Positions 42,251 to 51,503 of a DNA stretch of 64,000 nt are shown in pieces (the stretch's first letter is position 1; every line of letters starts with the position of its first letter). The notes under the pieces are model-generated. The model did no database searches and was not told the DNA's origin. It was given only the letters and a program-made list of their open reading frames with translations. Both the position numbers and the translations under genes were made by a program. The DNA comes from Micromonospora humi (GTDB lineage: Bacteria > Actinomycetota > Actinomycetes > Mycobacteriales > Micromonosporaceae), in contig NZ_FMDM01000005.1 in assembly GCF_900090105.1 (NCBI RefSeq), positions 407,696-471,695 of the forward strand, given 5' to 3'.

Positions 42251-43152
42251 CAGGCGATCGCCTCCTCCGGGTCGGGGGCCGGCAGGAAGCGCGCCGGGCG
42301 GGGCGGCTGGCTCATCGACCGCACCCAGACCAGCAGCCCGATGAACGCCGCACCGAGCACCGCCATCACGAGCTGCCCGGTCACCGTCCCGTAGGGACGG
42401 ATGTAGTCGCTGTTCACCAGCCCGTACGCCAGCGTCGCCAGGGTCATGCCGGTGAGGAACCGGACCGCGAAGCGGGGCTGGGTCCGCTTCGCCTCGACCT
42501 CGCGCCGGGTGGCCACCTCGGCGGAGGCGGCGCCGGCGATCGAGCCGAGCACGTCACCGAGCCGCTCGCCGCGGTCGGTGAGGTGCAGGATCAACGCGGC
42601 CACCACCTGGTCGGCGACCGGGTCGGCGATCTCGTCGGCGAAGGCGAGCAGCGCCGACCTGGCCAGCCAGCCGGCCTGGAGACGGGCGGCCAGCGTGCGT
42701 ACCTCCTCCTGGATCTCCTCCGGCGCGGTGGCGATGGTGCCGACGATGGCCTGCTGGAGCCCCTGCCCGGTGGCGGAGATGTCCTTGAGCCGCCGGGTCC
42801 ACTCGCCGACCGCCTCGACCCGGGCGATGGCCCGCTGCTCGGCCCGGCCGACCGCGAACAGCCACGGCACGCCGGGTACCGCGAGCGCCACCAGCAGGCC
42901 CACCACCGGCAGCCCGGTGAGCAGGAACGCCAGCGCCCCGACGACCACCGCGGCGACCAGCAGGATCTGGTGCCGCCGCTGGTCGGCGCGGCTGGCGCCG
43001 GAGCCGGTCCAGAGCCGGCCCAGGCCCGGCCCGGCGCCGCCGGGCGTCGACCTCGGCGGCCGGCGCGTGCCGACCAGCGCGACCACGGTCAGCACCAGGC
43101 CGGCCACGCAGGCCGCGCCGGAGACCAGGGCGATCAGTTCGATCTGCGTCAC
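42250..43152 (-). CDS. tadB: TadB-like type II/IV secretion membrane platform protein
   Basis: The 300-residue protein starts with a signal-anchor helix (LIALVSGAACVAGLVLTVVALVG). The T2SSF domain contains RLKDISATGQGLQQAIVGTIATAPEEI and ALILHLTDRGERLGDVLGSIAGAASAE. Two C-terminal helices complete it. It pairs with TadC next door. GTG 43152 overlaps the tadA stop by 4 nt. Confidence 0.92.
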   Translation of the reverse strand: MTQIELIALVSGAACVAGLVLTVVALVGTRRPPRSTPGGAGPGLGRLWTGSGASRADQRRHQILLVAAVVVGALAFLLTGLPVVGLLVALAVPGVPWLFAVGRAEQRAIARVEAVGEWTRRLKDISATGQGLQQAIVGTIATAPEEIQEEVRTLAARLQAGWLARSALLAFADEIADPVADQVVAALILHLTDRGERLGDVLGSIAGAASAEVATRREVEAKRTQPRFAVRFLTGMTLATLAYGLVNSDYIRPYGTVTGQLVMAVLGAAFIGLLVWVRSMSQPPRPARFLPAPDPEEAIA

Positions 43153-44693
43153 GCCCGGCCTCCGTTCGGCCGCCGCCCCAGCCGGGTGTGCCGGGGACGC
43201 CGCCAGGCACCCACGCCGGCCTCCACGAACCGGGTGAGCAGGCGGGCGTCGTAGCCGACCCGCAGCAGCTGGTCGCGGATCCGCTCGGGGAGGTGGCGGG
43301 GGACCGCCCGGCCGTCCGGCCCCGGCCCGAAGACCGTGGTGGTGGTGATCCGGTTGCCCTCGCCGACGCCGATGACCTCCTCGACGTGCGAGACGAAGCG
43401 GTGCTTGCGGCCGCCGATCGCGGTCTCGTCCTCGACCGTGACGTAGACGATCAGGTCCAGCGCGTTGCCGGCCATCCGGCGGGCCTGGTCGACGGTCATC
43501 TCCCGGCCGTGGGAGAGCGCCAGCTCGATGATCCGTTCACTCACCCCCGCCGGGGTACGGGCGTGGATGGTGCACATCGACCCGCGGCTGGTGGTCATCG
43601 CCTGGAGCATCGGCACGATCTCCCGGGACCGCACCTCGCCGACGATGATCCGCAGCACGCCCATCCGCAGCGACACCGGGATCAGGTCGGCGATGCTCAC
43701 CTCGCCGGCGGGTCGACCGTCCGCGCCGCGCTCGCCGTGGCCCTCCCGGGACTCGAAGCTCATCACCGCCCGGTGTTTCTGGCCGCGCCGCGCCGGCAGC
43801 AGCTCCCGGCTCTCCTCCAGCAGCACGTACGGTTCGTCGGCCGGGATGTCGTCCATCAGCGCCCGGATGACAGTGGTCTTCCCGGCCCCGGCGAGCCCGG
43901 CGACCATGATGTTCAACCCGGCGCGCATGGACGCGCGGAGGAAGTCGCGCAGCAGCGGATCGATCATCTCGTCCAGGTCGGGCCGGCCGCCGGCGATGTC
44001 CTCCAGGCTCACGTCGAGCGTGTTGTGCTTCCGGATCACCGCGTAGGGGCGGTGGCTGACCAGGAAGACCGCGGCGAGCCGGCTGCCGTCGGGCAGTTGC
44101 AGGTCGAGCGTGGGCTTGCTGGTGGAGAGCGACCGCTCGGTGGCTCCGGCCCGGCGGGCGGCGGCCTGGAGGATCTCCACCAGCTCGTCGTCGGTCTCGG
44201 CGATCGGCTCGGCCCAGTCGACGCCGCCGCCGTGCCGGGTGATGCGCACCTGGTCGCAGCCGAGGATGTGCACCTCCTCGATGGTCTCGTCGACCAGCAG
44301 CGTCTGGAGCCGGCCCAGCCCGACCAGTTCGGCGGTCACCTGGTCGAGCAGCAGCCGCTCCTCGTCGGCGGGCATCGGCCGGCCGCCCCGGCGCACCGCG
44401 TCGGCGTACGCGGAGACCACCGCGACGGCCAGCCGGGCCCGCTCGGTCTCCTCGGCGTCGGCGTCGAACTCCCGGCCGCGCTGCCACTGGGTGAGCCGTT
44501 CACTCAACTCCCGGCGCAGCTCGCGGACCACCGCGAAGTCGACCCGGGGGCGGGGCGGCGTCGCCGGTGGCGCGGCGGGCAGGGCCGGGCCGGCGACGTG
44601 ATGCCGCCCGTTGGGCGGGGCCAGCGGCGGGACCGTGGAGACGACGCCGGGCTGCGGGGCGCGCGGGTCGTGCGAGACCGGCTCAAACCGCAC
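43149..44693 (-). CDS. tadA: TadA/CpaF secretion ATPase
   Basis: The 514-residue hexameric ATPase powers Flp pilus assembly. It has the N-terminal domain, the Walker A site GLAGAGKTTVIRAL, the Asp box and Walker B region (LRIIVGEVRSREIVPMLQAMTTSRGSMCTIHARTP) and the conserved His-rich segment of the CpaF family. GTG 44693 lies seven bases after GAGGGG and overlaps the end of the cpaE-like gene by 11 nt. The frame upstream to 44738 would overlap further and is not favoured. Confidence 0.95.
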   Translation of the reverse strand: MRFEPVSHDPRAPQPGVVSTVPPLAPPNGRHHVAGPALPAAPPATPPRPRVDFAVVRELRRELSERLTQWQRGREFDADAEETERARLAVAVVSAYADAVRRGGRPMPADEERLLLDQVTAELVGLGRLQTLLVDETIEEVHILGCDQVRITRHGGGVDWAEPIAETDDELVEILQAAARRAGATERSLSTSKPTLDLQLPDGSRLAAVFLVSHRPYAVIRKHNTLDVSLEDIAGGRPDLDEMIDPLLRDFLRASMRAGLNIMVAGLAGAGKTTVIRALMDDIPADEPYVLLEESRELLPARRGQKHRAVMSFESREGHGERGADGRPAGEVSIADLIPVSLRMGVLRIIVGEVRSREIVPMLQAMTTSRGSMCTIHARTPAGVSERIIELALSHGREMTVDQARRMAGNALDLIVYVTVEDETAIGGRKHRFVSHVEEVIGVGEGNRITTTTVFGPGPDGRAVPRHLPERIRDQLLRVGYDARLLTRFVEAGVGAWRRPRHTRLGRRPNGGRA

Positions 44694-45510
44694 CCGGCAC
44701 CCCCTCGGCGGCGGGCGCGGTCGCCCGCGCGGTCGCACCGGGCCAGGCCAGGCGGGCCCGCCGCCGGTCCAGCAGCGCCCGGACCGGCACCTCCAACGCG
44801 CCGGCCGCGCGCATGAGCGGCCGGTTGGCCCGCACGGTCCCGCCGTGGGCGAGCACCTCGGCGGTACGCGGGTCGTGCGGCAACCGGGCGATCACCGGCA
44901 GCCGCAGCACCTTGCTGATCTCGCTGGTGCCGTGGCCGTCGCCGACCACCAGCAGGCGCAGGTTGCCCGGCGGGACGCGGTGTTCGGTGAGGTCGCGTTC
45001 GATCGCCCGGACCGTGGCCCGGGTGGCGGAGAGGTCGGGCAGGTGCGCCCGGGTGACCAGCAGCACCACGGCGGCGGCGCGCAGCAGCGGCCACGGTGGA
45101 CCGCCCACCGCCAGCCGTCCGCAGTCGACGAGCACGTCGTACGGGGGCGCGCCCCGCTCCAGGCCGGTGAAGTAGTCGGCGAAGCGTTGCCAGAGCGGGA
45201 CCAGGCTCCCGGCCTGGGCCGGGTCGACCACGCCGGGCAGCAGCAGCCGTTCGCGGCGGGGCGCGTCCAGGTCGACCAGCTGCGACCAGAACGTGCTCTC
45301 CAGGCTGCCGTCGCGCAGCTCGCCGACGGCCAGCTCGCCGATGCCGCGCGGGCCGTCGAGCGCCCCGCCCAGGTAGCCGGCGAGGATCGAGCCGCCCGCC
45401 GGGTCGCACTCGGCCAGCACGAGCCGGCGGTGCCAGCTCAGCGCGGCGGCCAGCGCGGTGGTGGTGACGCCGGGCGACCCCTTCGCCGAGACCAGGGCGA
45501 TGATCGCCAT
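44683..45510 (-). CDS. CpaE/TadZ-like ParA-type ATPase
   Basis: The 275-residue protein has a deviant Walker A motif (SAKGSPGVTTTALAAAL) and Asp residues of the MinD/ParA fold (LAECDPAGG, VLVDCGRL). In Tad systems CpaE/TadZ places the pilus machinery at a cell site. It lacks the N-terminal receiver-like domain seen in Caulobacter CpaE, as expected for actinobacterial versions. ATG 45510 shares a base with the upstream stop (TGATG). Confidence 0.9.
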   Translation of the reverse strand: MAIIALVSAKGSPGVTTTALAAALSWHRRLVLAECDPAGGSILAGYLGGALDGPRGIGELAVGELRDGSLESTFWSQLVDLDAPRRERLLLPGVVDPAQAGSLVPLWQRFADYFTGLERGAPPYDVLVDCGRLAVGGPPWPLLRAAAVVLLVTRAHLPDLSATRATVRAIERDLTEHRVPPGNLRLLVVGDGHGTSEISKVLRLPVIARLPHDPRTAEVLAHGGTVRANRPLMRAAGALEVPVRALLDRRRARLAWPGATARATAPAAEGVPGAV

Positions 45511-46175
45511 CAGGCGGCCTCGGTGAGCACGAGCGCGATCCGGTCGTCGGCGGCCAGCACCACCACGGCCGGCACGTCCCGGACGGCGAGCGCCAGGTAG
45601 ACCACCACGTCGTCGTTCTCCGGCGTGGCGGTGTCGATCACGGTGGCCTCGAACCGGGTGCCGCCGCCACGCGTCGCCTCGGTGCCGTTGGCGCCGCTGT
45701 CCGGCGTGCTGACCAGCAGCACCTTGTCGCCGGGGTGCAGTTCGCGGGCCGGGACCCGGGCGGACTCCAGCCCCAGCGCGATCTGCTGCTGGCCGGGGCC
45801 GAGCAGCGGGGCGTCGGTGAGCTGGGTCGGGGTGAGCAGCGTGCCGGGGGTGAGCCGGACGGCGGCGCGCAGGCCGAGCAGCTCCTTCATCCGGTTCGCC
45901 GGGACCGGCCGCAGCTCGCGTCCGCCGGAGACGCGCACCGGCACCAGGTCGTCGGCGGTGATCTGCTGGCCCACCTCGACCGGCCGGGCCACCGCCAGGT
46001 AGCTGCCGGTGGATCGCACCGAGGTGACCGCGAACGCCGCCCCGAGCCCGCCGAGCGCGATCAGCAGGACCGCCAGGCCGAGCAGGCCGGGTCGGATCCG
46101 CCGCTGCCGGACCACCTTGGGGGGCGCGACGGGCGCCTCCACCGGGGTCCCGTTCCGGGCTGCCACCACACTCAT
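45510..46175 (-). CDS. CpaB-like SAF-domain protein
   Basis: The 221-residue protein has a basic N-terminus, one membrane helix (LLGLAVLLIALGGLGAAFAVTSV) and then a SAF/RcpC-like extracytoplasmic region (LAVARPVEVGQQITADDLVPVRVS, LTPGTLLTPTQL, ARELHPGDKVLLVSTPDSG). CpaB/RcpC proteins help secretin and pilus function in Gram-negatives; the role in a monoderm is less clear. ATG 46175 overlaps the preceding stop (ATGA). Confidence 0.87.
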   Translation of the reverse strand: MSVVAARNGTPVEAPVAPPKVVRQRRIRPGLLGLAVLLIALGGLGAAFAVTSVRSTGSYLAVARPVEVGQQITADDLVPVRVSGGRELRPVPANRMKELLGLRAAVRLTPGTLLTPTQLTDAPLLGPGQQQIALGLESARVPARELHPGDKVLLVSTPDSGANGTEATRGGGTRFEATVIDTATPENDDVVVYLALAVRDVPAVVVLAADDRIALVLTEAA

Positions 46176-47122
46176 CGGGTCACCACCTGAAGCTCGTTGA
46201 TCTGCACCGGGACGACACCGCTGACCCGGCTCTGGGCGATCTCGCCGCTCTCCCCGCCGCTGGACGTCCACTCGACGGTCCAGAACGTGGTGGCGTGGAC
46301 CTGGTAGGTGCCCGCCGTGGCGTAGCCGTGGGGGAGGCCGCAGTCCGGCGAGGGGGATCCGGCGTACGGCCCGTCCGCCCGGTATGGGGTGCCCGGTCCG
46401 GTGCAGGTGACGTCGAGGCCGGGGGCCATGTGCCAGACGATCCGGGTCACCGTCGCGGTGATGGTGACGGTCAGCCCACGGTCCTCGGCCGAGGCGGACA
46501 GCGGCCCGAAGTACGACGCGCCGGGGCTGGCCCACATCCACACCGGCAGGCCGACCAGCCCGGGGCCCTTGCTGCGCCGGGGCGCGACCGCGGCCCGGGG
46601 GCGCAGCAGCGAGATCGAGGCCAGCGCGCGCCGGGCCAACTCCTCCGGGTCGGGCGGCGTCCCGTAGCCGGGCGGCGGGGCGGCGCGCAGCTCCTGCCGC
46701 AGGCTCCCCAGATCGCCACCGTTGCAGGCGAGTTGGTACCACTGCTGCCCGGGCGGCGCCTCCTTCTGCGGCTCCGCCAGCTTGTAGTAGCAGCCGTCGC
46801 CGTTGTTGAACCAGCCGAGGTCCGGGTCGTAGCAGGGGATGACCCGGCCGTTCCACTGGCACTTCGCCGTGCCGCCCCCGTTGCCGCCTCCGTTGTCTCC
46901 ACCGCCGCCCGGCCCGCCGGGGTCGCCCGGGATGGGTGGGTCGTCGTCCCAGACGTTGCAGTCGGTCTGTTCCGGCGGGCAGGAGCCGCCCGGGTCGGCG
47001 GCCCGCGCCGGCGTGCCGGTCAGCACGAGCAGCGCGGCCACCCCGGCGGCGAACCAGCGCCGGCGGGGCGTCCCGGCCCTGCTGCGGCGGGCCGGGACGC
47101 TCCCTCCTCCCCAGGTCAGCAC
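46172..47122 (-). CDS. Secreted protein of unknown function in the Tad operon
   Basis: The 316-residue protein has a twin-Arg-rich signal region (RRRWFAAGVAALLVLTGTPARAA). A Gly/Pro-rich stretch is followed by a Cys-containing domain (CPPEQTDCN, CQWNGRVIPCYDPD, CYYKLAE) and a beta-rich C-terminal half ending INELQVV. No family is recognised. GTG 47122 overlaps the previous gene's stop by 7 nt; a strong GGAGGAGGGAG lies inside this frame but no start codon follows it. It may be a surface component of the pilus. Confidence 0.8.
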   Translation of the reverse strand: MLTWGGGSVPARRSRAGTPRRRWFAAGVAALLVLTGTPARAADPGGSCPPEQTDCNVWDDDPPIPGDPGGPGGGGDNGGGNGGGTAKCQWNGRVIPCYDPDLGWFNNGDGCYYKLAEPQKEAPPGQQWYQLACNGGDLGSLRQELRAAPPPGYGTPPDPEELARRALASISLLRPRAAVAPRRSKGPGLVGLPVWMWASPGASYFGPLSASAEDRGLTVTITATVTRIVWHMAPGLDVTCTGPGTPYRADGPYAGSPSPDCGLPHGYATAGTYQVHATTFWTVEWTSSGGESGEIAQSRVSGVVPVQINELQVVTR

Positions 47123-47682
47123 GGCTGGTCCTGGTGCGCGTCGCCGGTGGTGATCAGCCACCGGCCGTCCGGGTAGCGGGCCGCGGTCGCGGTGGCGAGG
47201 TAGCGCCCGCCGCGGGTGCCGGGCACGGTCTTGCGGTCCTTGGCGTAGACCAGCCGGTAGCCGCGCGCGTCCAGGCAGTCCTGGATCTCGACGGTGGGTG
47301 GGTCGGCGGTCAGGTCGACCGAGACGACGGTGGGGTCGGAAACCAGTTTTCCGGTACGCATCGCGCCGTGCTCCTTCGCGTCACGAATTGCCACTCGCAC
47401 CCGGGTCAGCAGGGGATCGGCCAGAAAGCGGTTCAGCGCCGGATGGCTGGGATCGCTGCGTACGCTCGCCGTCCGGGAGGCAGCGAGATATCCGGAATAG
47501 GCGGCGAGTGCCGCCTTTTCGGCGGCGCTCTCCTCGGCGGGGGAATGGGTGGCGGGTGCGGCGGCGCGCCCGGCCAGCGGGCCGGCGGCCACCTCGGACC
47601 CGCTGCCGCAGCCGGCGACGCCGACCACCAGTGCGAGGCTGAGCAGGCAGATTTCCCATCGGCGGGATTGCCATACGCGCAA
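47116..47682 (-). CDS. Putative lipoprotein, first gene of the Tad operon
   Basis: The 188-residue protein has a lipoprotein signal (LLSLALVVGVAGC, C25) and an Ala/Ser spacer. A small folded domain (ALNRFLADPLLTRVRVAIRDAKEHGAMRTGKLVSDPTVVSVDLTADPP) with GRWLITTGDAH near the end resembles NTF2/SnoaL-like surface domains of unknown role. The start is TTG 47682, seven bases after GAGGAGGG. No ATG or GTG gives a complete signal peptide. Confidence 0.8.
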   Translation of the reverse strand: MRVWQSRRWEICLLSLALVVGVAGCGSGSEVAAGPLAGRAAAPATHSPAEESAAEKAALAAYSGYLAASRTASVRSDPSHPALNRFLADPLLTRVRVAIRDAKEHGAMRTGKLVSDPTVVSVDLTADPPTVEIQDCLDARGYRLVYAKDRKTVPGTRGGRYLATATAARYPDGRWLITTGDAHQDQPC

Positions 47683-48264
47683 CGCCGAGCCCTCCTCGGT
47701 GCCGGCCCGGTGCGGTCGCGTCGACCCGCTCCGGGCATGCGGAAGCGCACCCGGATCTGTCCTGCCGGGCCTCGACCGCCACCGCTTGCATTTACCTGTG
47801 CTGATCTTTGTCGAATGTGGAGCTGATGTCCTCGGTCGGCCTCCGACGCCATATTGATCGGGGGTTGCGTCGTACCCAAGGGGCGAGCATAGGCTGACGT
47901 CCGCCGATGCAACAGAGGCAATTCACGTGAACACGGTGAGTGAAGAAGGGTGGTGGGGGCTGGTGCGTGTCCGGACCGTGACCAGCGGGTGCACCACGGG
48001 CGGCCCGGCGGCAGGCGTGCGCCCACCCGCACCCCACCACCCGCCCTCGGCGACCCGCCTCCGCGGCGGCAATATGGGCGGGGACCACCCAGGTCGTCCG
48101 ATCCGTCCCACCGGCCGACCGCGGCCCGCCCGCGCCGGCCGAGCCGGCGCCGCCGACGCCCCGCCGGACGCCGCTTTCCGCGCCATCCGTCACACGCCGA
48201 TCGAAGATCTGTCACTCTGCGTGCTCCGAAGTGGAGGGCACGACGGCCGGACGGGGGAGCCGGC
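47683..48264. other. 582-bp divergent intergenic region between the Tad operon and prepilin peptidase
   Basis: No convincing gene is visible; frames here are short or Arg/Pro-rich shadows. The stretch 47790-47945 is clearly less GC-rich than its surroundings. It contains TTGCAT and TATGCT on the minus strand (47907-47912 and 47886-47891, 15-nt spacer), a weak promoter candidate for the Tad operon with a leader of about 200 nt. GGGGGAG before GTG 48265 serves the peptidase. Confidence 0.5.
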
Positions 48265-49038
48265 GTGACCACCGAACGGGTCCGCCACCCCCACCCACCG
48301 GCGCTGACACGTCGCCCGCTCGTCCGGCTGCTGGCCACCCTCACGGTCGTGCCGCCGGTCCGACTGGCGGTGGCCCGCTACGCCGTACCGTCGGACCAGC
48401 CGGACCGGACCGGCTGCGACGCCTGCGGCACCCCGATCGGGCTGGACCGGCCGCTGCCGGCGCTCGGTCCGGCGGCCCGCTGCCCCGGCTGCCGGGCGCG
48501 CGTCGGCGCGCCGCCCGCGGTGGCGGAGGTGACGCTGCTGGTCGCCGCGGCCGTGCTGGTGCTGTCTGGCGGGCCGCCCGGCGTCCGCCTGGCGCTGGCC
48601 TGGTGGCTCGCCTGGGCGGTGCCGATGGCCCTGGTGGACGCCGCGTCGCACCGGCTGCCCGACCGGCTGACCTGGCCGGCGGCGGCCGGCACCGGGGCGC
48701 TGCTCGGTGCGGCCGCGCTGGCCGGGGCGGGCCCGGCACCCTGGCTGCGGGCGGTCGCGGCCGGGTTGGCCCTCGCCGCCGGCTTCGCGGCCACCACGCT
48801 GCTGTTCGGGCGGCGCGGGTTCGGCCTCGGCGACGCCAAGCTGGCGTTGGGCGCGGGCGCGCTGCTCGGCTGGCACGGCTGGCCGGTGCTCCTCGCCGGG
48901 CTGGTGCTCGCGCTCACCCTCGCCGGGGTGGCCGGCCTCGCGTTGCTCGCCGGCCGCCGGCTCCGGTGGTCCAGCGATCTGCCCTTCGGCCCCTTCCTCA
49001 TCCTCGGCACCGCCGCCACGCTCGTGCTCACCACCTGA
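48265..49038 (+). CDS. Prepilin peptidase (type IV leader peptidase, A24 family)
   Basis: The 257-residue membrane aspartic protease has the two active-site Asp motifs (VDAASHRLPDRLT and the GxGD motif GLGDAKLALGAG). A zinc-type cysteine quartet lies in the N-terminal loop (CDACGTP, CPGC), and there are about six helices. It should process the Flp pilin and TadE/G proteins encoded opposite. GTG 48265 has a GGGGGAG ribosome site. The cysteine domain suggests an N-methyltransferase-capable PilD type, although the N-terminal part is short. Confidence 0.92.
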   Translation: MTTERVRHPHPPALTRRPLVRLLATLTVVPPVRLAVARYAVPSDQPDRTGCDACGTPIGLDRPLPALGPAARCPGCRARVGAPPAVAEVTLLVAAAVLVLSGGPPGVRLALAWWLAWAVPMALVDAASHRLPDRLTWPAAAGTGALLGAAALAGAGPAPWLRAVAAGLALAAGFAATTLLFGRRGFGLGDAKLALGAGALLGWHGWPVLLAGLVLALTLAGVAGLALLAGRRLRWSSDLPFGPFLILGTAATLVLTT

Positions 49039-49061
49039 ACGTGTGCTCGACCACCCCGGTG

Positions 49062-49087
49062 CCGCTCCCCCGCGCTCGGGGTAGCGG
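49062..49087 (+). terminator. Terminator of the prepilin peptidase gene
   Basis: An 11-bp stem with one mismatch (49062-49072 with 49077-49087) and a CGCT tetraloop lies 24 bp past the stop codon. Confidence 0.6.
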
Positions 49088-49154
49088 AATCCCAGTCAAC
49101 TCCCAGCCGGGTCTGGTTCGGTGGCCGTCCAGGCACCGGGACTCGGGAGGGCGC

Positions 49155-51503
49155 GTGGCGCACGGCGACGACGGTTGGCGGATCCGGCGCACCACGGCGG
49201 ACGTGGACCGGCTCGACGAGACCGAATCGATCTTCGCGTTGTCCAACGGGTGGGTCGGCTGGCGCGGCACCCTCGACGAGGGCGCGCCGTGCGGCATGCC
49301 GGGCAGCTACCTCAACGGGTTCCACGAGCAGCACGAGCTGACCTACCCCGAGGGCGGGTACGCCTTCCCGGAGCGCAGCGACACCGTGATCAGCGCTCCG
49401 AACGCGGCGCTGGTCCGGCTCTGGGTCGACGGCGAGCCGCTGGACCTGCGTACCGGCACCACCCGCCACCACCACCGGGAACTCGACCTGCGCGCCGGGG
49501 TGGTCCGCCGGGAGACCGAGTGGGTGTCGCCGGCCGGCCGGGGCGTCCGGATCCGCAGCACCCGGCTGGTCTCGCTGCCCCGCCGGCCGGTCGCCGCCGT
49601 CGACTGGGAGGTCGAGCCGCTGGACGGGCCGGTGCGGGTACGGATCTGCGCCGACCTGCTCGCCAACGAGCGGGTGCCGGAACGCGCCGACGACCCCCGG
49701 GCCGCCTCGATCATCCACGACCCGCTCACCGCCGAGACCGGGCGGCAGGACGGCGTCGACGGCGTGCTGGTGCACCGGACCGAGCGCAGCGGCCAGCGGG
49801 TCGCCGTCGCGGTGGCGCACCGGACCGAGGCGCCCGACGAGGCGGTCACCGACACCGAACTGACCGACGACCGGTTCCGGCTGGCGCTCACCGGGGCGCT
49901 GCGCCCCGGCGAGCGGATCCGGGTCACCACGTTCGCCGCGTACGAGTGCGCGCCCGTCGACGGCACCCCGGCCGGGGAACTGGCCGACGTGGTCGTCGCG
50001 GAGGCGGAGGCGGCCCGCGCGGACGGGTTCGACGCCCTGCTCGACGCGCAGCGCGCCGCCCTGGACGCGGCCTGGGCCACCGCCGACGTCGAGCTGGACG
50101 GCGACCCGGAACTCGAACAGGCCGTGCGGTTCGGGGTGTTCCACCTGCTCCAGGCCGGGCGCGGGGACGCCGACCACACCATCCCGGCGAAGGGGTTGAC
50201 CGGCAACGGCTACGACGGGCACGTGCTCTGGGACACCGAGGGCTACGTGCTGCCGGTGCTCACCTACCTGGCGCCGGACCTGGCCCGGTCCGCGCTGCGC
50301 TGGCGGCACGCCCACCTGCCCGAGGCCCGCGAACGCGCGACCGAGTTGCGGCTGACCGGCGCGACGTTCCCCTGGCGGACGCTCGGCGGCCGGGAGTGCT
50401 CCGGCTACTGGCCGGCCGGCAGCGCCGGCCTGCACGTCAACGCGGACATCGCGGACGCGGTGCTGCGGTACGTGGCGGCCACCGGGGACACCGGGTTCCG
50501 CGCCGAGTGCGGCGCGGAGCTGCTGATCGAGACCGCCCGGCTGTGGCACGGCCACGGCCACTGGGACGACCGCGCCGCGTTCCACCTGACCGGCGTCACC
50601 GGGCCGGACGAGTACTCCGCGCTCGTCGACGACAACGTGTTCACCAACCTGATGGCCCGGCGCAACCTGCGCGGCGCGGCCGACGCGGCGGAGTCCTGCC
50701 CGGAGGTCGCCGACCGGCTCGGCGTCGAGCCGTCCGAGGTGGCCGGTTGGCGCGCCGCCGCCGACGCGGTCCACATCCCGTACGACCACAAGCGCGGGGT
50801 GCACGAGCAGTCGGCCGGCTTCACCGAGCAGCCGGAGTGGGACTTCGCCGCCACCGGCGAGGACGACTACCCGCTGCTGCTGCACTTCCCCTACCAGGAG
50901 CTGTACCGCAAGCAGGTGGTCAAGCAGGCCGACCTGGTGCTGGCCATGCTGCGCTGCCCAGGTGACTTCACCGCCGACGAGAAGGCACGCAACGTCGCCT
51001 ACTACGAGGCCCGTACCGTCCGGGACTCGTCGCTGTCGGCGTCCGCGCAGGCGATCCTCGCCGCCGAGGTCGGCCACCTCGACCTGGCGTACGACCTGTT
51101 CGCCGAGACGGCGTTGCAGGACCTCGCCGACCTGGGCGACAAGACGGCCGACGGGCTGCACCTGGCGTCCCTGGCCGGCGCGTGGCTGGTGGTGGCGCAG
51201 GGCTTCGGCGGGCTGCGCGACGACCGCGGCGTGCTCTCGTTCGAGCCGCGACTGCCGCGCCGGCTCACCCGGATCGCGTTCCACCTGCGCTGGCGGGGGC
51301 AGCGGCTGCGGGTGACGCTCACCCCGGAGACGGCCCGCTACGAGCTGCCCGACGCGGGCCCCGGCGACACGGTCGAGCTGTGGCACCACGGCGAGCAGCT
51401 CCACCTCACCGGCACCACGCCGGTGAGCCGGCCGATGCCGCCGGTGCCCACCGTGGGCCCCGAACCCACCTCCCCGCGGGGCCGCCGCCCCGCCCGGAGG
51501 TAA
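49155..51503 (+). CDS. Glycoside hydrolase family 65 phosphorylase/hydrolase
   Basis: The 782-residue protein has the GH65 layout: an N-terminal beta-sandwich (about 1-260), a linker, the (alpha/alpha)6 catalytic barrel (about 320-690) and a C-terminal beta-domain. The general acid is E486 in GVTGPDEYSALVDDN. The substrate region includes WDTEGYVLPVLTYLAP and the phosphate-loop-like ADGLHLASLAGAW near residue 670. GH65 enzymes act on maltose, trehalose, kojibiose or nigerose with phosphate. Trehalose or kojibiose phosphorylase, or the hydrolase type, cannot be told apart here. GTG 49155 follows GGGAGGG. No sugar-phosphate mutase is adjacent, unlike many phosphorylase operons. Confidence 0.92.
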   Translation: MAHGDDGWRIRRTTADVDRLDETESIFALSNGWVGWRGTLDEGAPCGMPGSYLNGFHEQHELTYPEGGYAFPERSDTVISAPNAALVRLWVDGEPLDLRTGTTRHHHRELDLRAGVVRRETEWVSPAGRGVRIRSTRLVSLPRRPVAAVDWEVEPLDGPVRVRICADLLANERVPERADDPRAASIIHDPLTAETGRQDGVDGVLVHRTERSGQRVAVAVAHRTEAPDEAVTDTELTDDRFRLALTGALRPGERIRVTTFAAYECAPVDGTPAGELADVVVAEAEAARADGFDALLDAQRAALDAAWATADVELDGDPELEQAVRFGVFHLLQAGRGDADHTIPAKGLTGNGYDGHVLWDTEGYVLPVLTYLAPDLARSALRWRHAHLPEARERATELRLTGATFPWRTLGGRECSGYWPAGSAGLHVNADIADAVLRYVAATGDTGFRAECGAELLIETARLWHGHGHWDDRAAFHLTGVTGPDEYSALVDDNVFTNLMARRNLRGAADAAESCPEVADRLGVEPSEVAGWRAAADAVHIPYDHKRGVHEQSAGFTEQPEWDFAATGEDDYPLLLHFPYQELYRKQVVKQADLVLAMLRCPGDFTADEKARNVAYYEARTVRDSSLSASAQAILAAEVGHLDLAYDLFAETALQDLADLGDKTADGLHLASLAGAWLVVAQGFGGLRDDRGVLSFEPRLPRRLTRIAFHLRWRGQRLRVTLTPETARYELPDAGPGDTVELWHHGEQLHLTGTTPVSRPMPPVPTVGPEPTSPRGRRPARR

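Noticed and set aside
47433..48344. 303-codon minus frame across the Tad/peptidase intergenic region
   Set aside because: It is Arg/Gly/Pro-rich, overlaps the lipoprotein gene in another frame and shows no conserved pattern, so the region is treated as regulatory.
48378..51404. 1008-codon minus-strand frame opposite the GH65 gene
   Set aside because: It is antisense to a clear GH65 enzyme and has low-complexity Gly/Arg/Val composition without motifs.
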